Below, in pieces: positions 61,424 through 64,000 of a DNA stretch of 64,000 nt (position 1 is its first letter; every line of letters starts with the position of its first letter). A model generated the notes under the pieces. That model was not told the origin of the DNA and searched no databases. It worked only from the letters and a program-made list of their open reading frames with translations. Position numbers and translations under genes: made by a program. Source of the stretch: Anadara kagoshimensis. Its lineage: Eukaryota > Mollusca > Bivalvia > Arcoida > Arcidae. The DNA is taken from positions 1,444,001 to 1,508,000 of the forward strand of contig CM037869.1 in assembly GCA_021292105.1 (NCBI GenBank), written 5' to 3'.

Positions 61424-62744
61424 GTTGGAGATAGACGGCAATATACATGTAGCTTTCTGTCAATCTCAGACTGTAATTTATTAGTTGCATTAAACAAACA
61501 TTAGGTTTGAAAGAGATTTTGTTCGACTAATGAAAAAAATCTAAACTGCAATGCACATCAGTCAATATCCATTGCTCAGACTGTTTAACAGTTGAATCAA
61601 GCTCTGTTGCAGAGTTCCATTTTGATTTTTGAGGGAAACTTCAAAAGTGGAGTTGGCACATGTGTATTCAAGATGACACTACTCTCGTTTTGCAGTGTTT
61701 GAGATCGTGACAATTCAATTGTGGCTAATGAATAGTTAGAGTGGCTAATTGAGATCATAAGTATTTAAAGTTTTTATAATTAATTTTTAAATCTTTTTAC
61801 TGCACAGATTAAAATTCTTCGGTGTGGATGTAAAGTTATTGCAATAAAAATCTCGGGTTATGATGAATGCTGTAATACAATCTGCATGTGCAGAATAAAG
61901 TTGTTTGAAAGGTCGATTGTTTTCAATTACTGTGGTTTACAATGGAATTTTGCTGGCCCAATTCTCCACAAGGAGTGATGGGCATAATGTAACGCGACCG
62001 GGGGTATCACTCACCGCGTACCCTTGCTTTAAACTAAACGCGCCTCACGTCGCCGATTATTCTCTTTATTTGGTAGCTGTGCGCGCCGCCGGAATGCCCG
62101 AATAATAAGACACACCTGCGGTAACGGCGCTGTGGACGTAGTCTAATTACAAGGTAAACGCCGCCGGGCTGACCTGGGTCCGATCAAACCCTGCGGAAAC
62201 GGCGCTGTGGACGTAGACTCTTAATAAAACCGAAGTACAACAGCAGGGCGCACCCGTGCTGTTGACGCCGGCACATAGTATTTATATTATAAATAACTAA
62301 TAAACATTGTATGCCTGCCTGGCATATGATTTGGTTGATTGGATATGTACACTTCACTTGACTGGACAGGATGGATAGTACATCAATAATTCTCACACCC
62401 ACTGTGCTACTTAATCAATTGACCACAGAACTCGTGTCAGAGTAGACCGCACTCCTCACATGTACCTGGCACAATTACTAAAGCCTCCACAGCGTGAGAT
62501 TTTCCCCTGGTGTATTTCACCAACAGCCCGAAGCCTTTCCTAGGACCTGGTGCACGCCACTAGCCAGTACCAAAACCAATGTATCTGGCCAACTCCTCTG
62601 ATCAGTTATCTGGCGCACGCCACTGATCAGGACCTGGTGCACACCACTGGTCTTAACCAAAGTTACTTCAACTGGACTGCTGTGTGTGTTACCACTTCGC
62701 TCTCCTTTACGCACGGCACTTGGAAATCCACCAAGCCCTGCGCA

Positions 62745-62878
62745 GCGCACGGTCAACGCACGCCCCGCGCACGGTCAACGCATGGACCGCGCACGACCAT
62801 GACGCACGCACCGCGCACGGTCAACGCATGCACCGCGCACGACCAACGCACGGTCACGACGCACGGTCAACCCACAGC
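62745..62878. repeat. CGCACGGTCAACGCA minisatellite
   Basis: Repeats of CGCGCACGGTCAACGCATG and CGCGCACGACCAACGCACGG with a period of about 22-26 bp, five to six units, CpG-dense. Confidence 0.85.
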
Positions 62879-63861
62879 CGATTTTACCGCAATTCACAAA
62901 GTGAATTACCACGGCCAATACCAGTGGTTTGTACTCTTCTCCGTCTGGACCACACAGAGAAGCTACTGGCCACAGTCTCCTGTCGATCTGTCAGGTAATC
63001 TAGGTTATTCACCCTTACCTAAAGCCAATATCTTCTTATTCATTAAGATACTGCTGGCACTTAACACAAACATCAAATGCGAAATTCTGCAGCTCTCTGC
63101 CTCCTTATATACCCCTGCTGTAGATGACCAGCCACGTGATCGGCTAATTCTGCATTCTGATTGGCTGAATATAATTAACCCCACACTGCTGTGTGGTGAT
63201 GTATATTATCGATCGATACACATCTCTGTTGTCAAGGTCGGGTCAAACTAAAGAGCTGCTATGGTCTAAAAGATACTGTCCATCTTTTAGTATTTAATTT
63301 ATGATTTAAACTGCCCGGAATTAAATATATGTACGCGGCCTGTAAAATAAACATGTATTAGTAAGTATGATTACAACTTCGATCTTTTCGAAGAATTGAA
63401 GGTTGTTGTCGGCGATTTCATTAGCCATATTTCATCCGGTCAATTCATCCAGCCATTTCGTCTGTCCATCCTCTCTACACTATGATGTCCAAATAATCTA
63501 TCCTGCCCAGTCAGTGGAATCATCGTTAATTAAGGTCAATCACAGTAATATACAGCTATATACACTATACAAGTATTACATCAGTCTTCTAATCGGCAAT
63601 CATACTGAGTAATGTAATTCATTGGTAAAACAGTTAATTGTTCACATATAAACTAGTCTTAGGAGGTCCTTCGCTACAATAAGTCATAAGGGGATTTTGT
63701 GGACATATATGTACATGATGTATATTGTGACACTTTTAACAATTGGGCCTTTTCACTTGCAGTGATTGATGTGACATGTTTTTTTGGTTACAAATGATAG
63801 TCATTTTTATGACTTGCCAGTGTTCTACTTTCACTTTCCTGACACAGGTGGATGGTTGGTT

Positions 63862-64000
63862 GAATGGAGTTTTACTGTTTATGCCCCAGTCAAGATTATT
63901 TCACTTATTTCTAGACATCACTAGCTATAGATGAAATGGCAGAATATATACCTATATAATTTTACATTCCGAAAATAGAGTTCAATTTGACTGTTTAAAC
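63862..64000 (-). repeat. Partial SINE body at window edge
   Basis: ATGCCCCAGTCAAGATTATT, TCACTTATTTCTAGACATCA and CTAGCTATAGATGAAATGGC match the 3' body of the SINE at 25915-26195. The rest is cut off by the window end. Confidence 0.65.

Larger units (their letters stand above)
61424..64000. other. Intergenic stretch with a GC-rich repeat-bearing core
   Basis: About 61970-62900 is much richer in G+C and CpG than its surroundings. It holds a two-copy motif (CTGCGG(T/A)AACGGCGCTGTG at about 62117 and 62191), a repeated 'ACCTGGTGCAC(G/A)CCACT' motif at 62540-62650 and a minisatellite at 62750-62875. A plus-strand open frame of 233 codons (62550-63251) crosses these repeats but has no recognised domain. 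A partial SINE body (minus) begins near 63862 and runs to the window end. Confidence 0.5.

Noticed and set aside
62550..63251. 233-codon frame as a real gene
   Set aside because: It begins inside repeated motifs, crosses a minisatellite in a GC-rich stretch where stops are rare, and shows no domain. It is kept as a finding, not annotated as a gene.

Overview
The window is animal nuclear DNA, most likely from a marine bivalve mollusc. It is AT-rich and has short coding exons in long introns with GT..AG borders. It also has tRNA-derived SINEs, many small inverted-repeat transposons and families of tandem arrays. The species cannot be named from the sequence alone.

Three conserved protein genes were rebuilt exon by exon by following splice phase. 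(1) Guanine deaminase lies on the minus strand (10963 to 2764). Eight exons give 270 in-phase codons, and the C-terminal part runs off the left edge. (2) Importin alpha of the KPNA3/KPNA4 type lies on the plus strand (22459 to 35444). Thirteen exons give about 518 codons and are complete, except that exon 8 carries four small frame-breaking deletions. (3) Cyclin B3 lies on the minus strand (60004 to 50695). Ten coding exons give 457 residues with no breaks. A fourth, less familiar gene (45005-46545, plus) looks like a small secreted beta-propeller protein whose reading frame is interrupted. The genes belong to unrelated pathways (purine catabolism, nuclear import, mitotic/meiotic kinase control) and nothing suggests co-regulation.

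Layout: 1-2.7 kb holds repeats and a reverse-transcriptase relic. 2.7-11 kb is guanine deaminase, with introns packed with one interspersed repeat. 11-15 kb is intergenic, with nested repeats and microsatellites. 15.1-20.8 kb is a ~72 bp tandem array split by a young, complete Ty3/gypsy-type (Mag-like) LTR retrotransposon with a 5 bp target duplication. 20.8-22.4 kb holds a non-LTR relic and a local duplication. 22.4-35.4 kb is importin alpha. 35.4-45 kb is intergenic, including a 1.6 kb element with seven 145 bp repeats. 45-46.5 kb is the propeller gene. 46.5-50.7 kb is intergenic with another element of the same family. 50.7-60 kb is cyclin B3, and 60-64 kb is intergenic with a 635 bp inverted-repeat element and a GC-rich repeat-bearing stretch.

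No convincing new multi-gene system was found. The most notable signals are a repeat family whose ends can fold into hairpins kept paired by compensating base changes, the cluster of deletions confined to one importin exon, and the contrast between nearly identical LTRs and a four-times frameshifted coding region.
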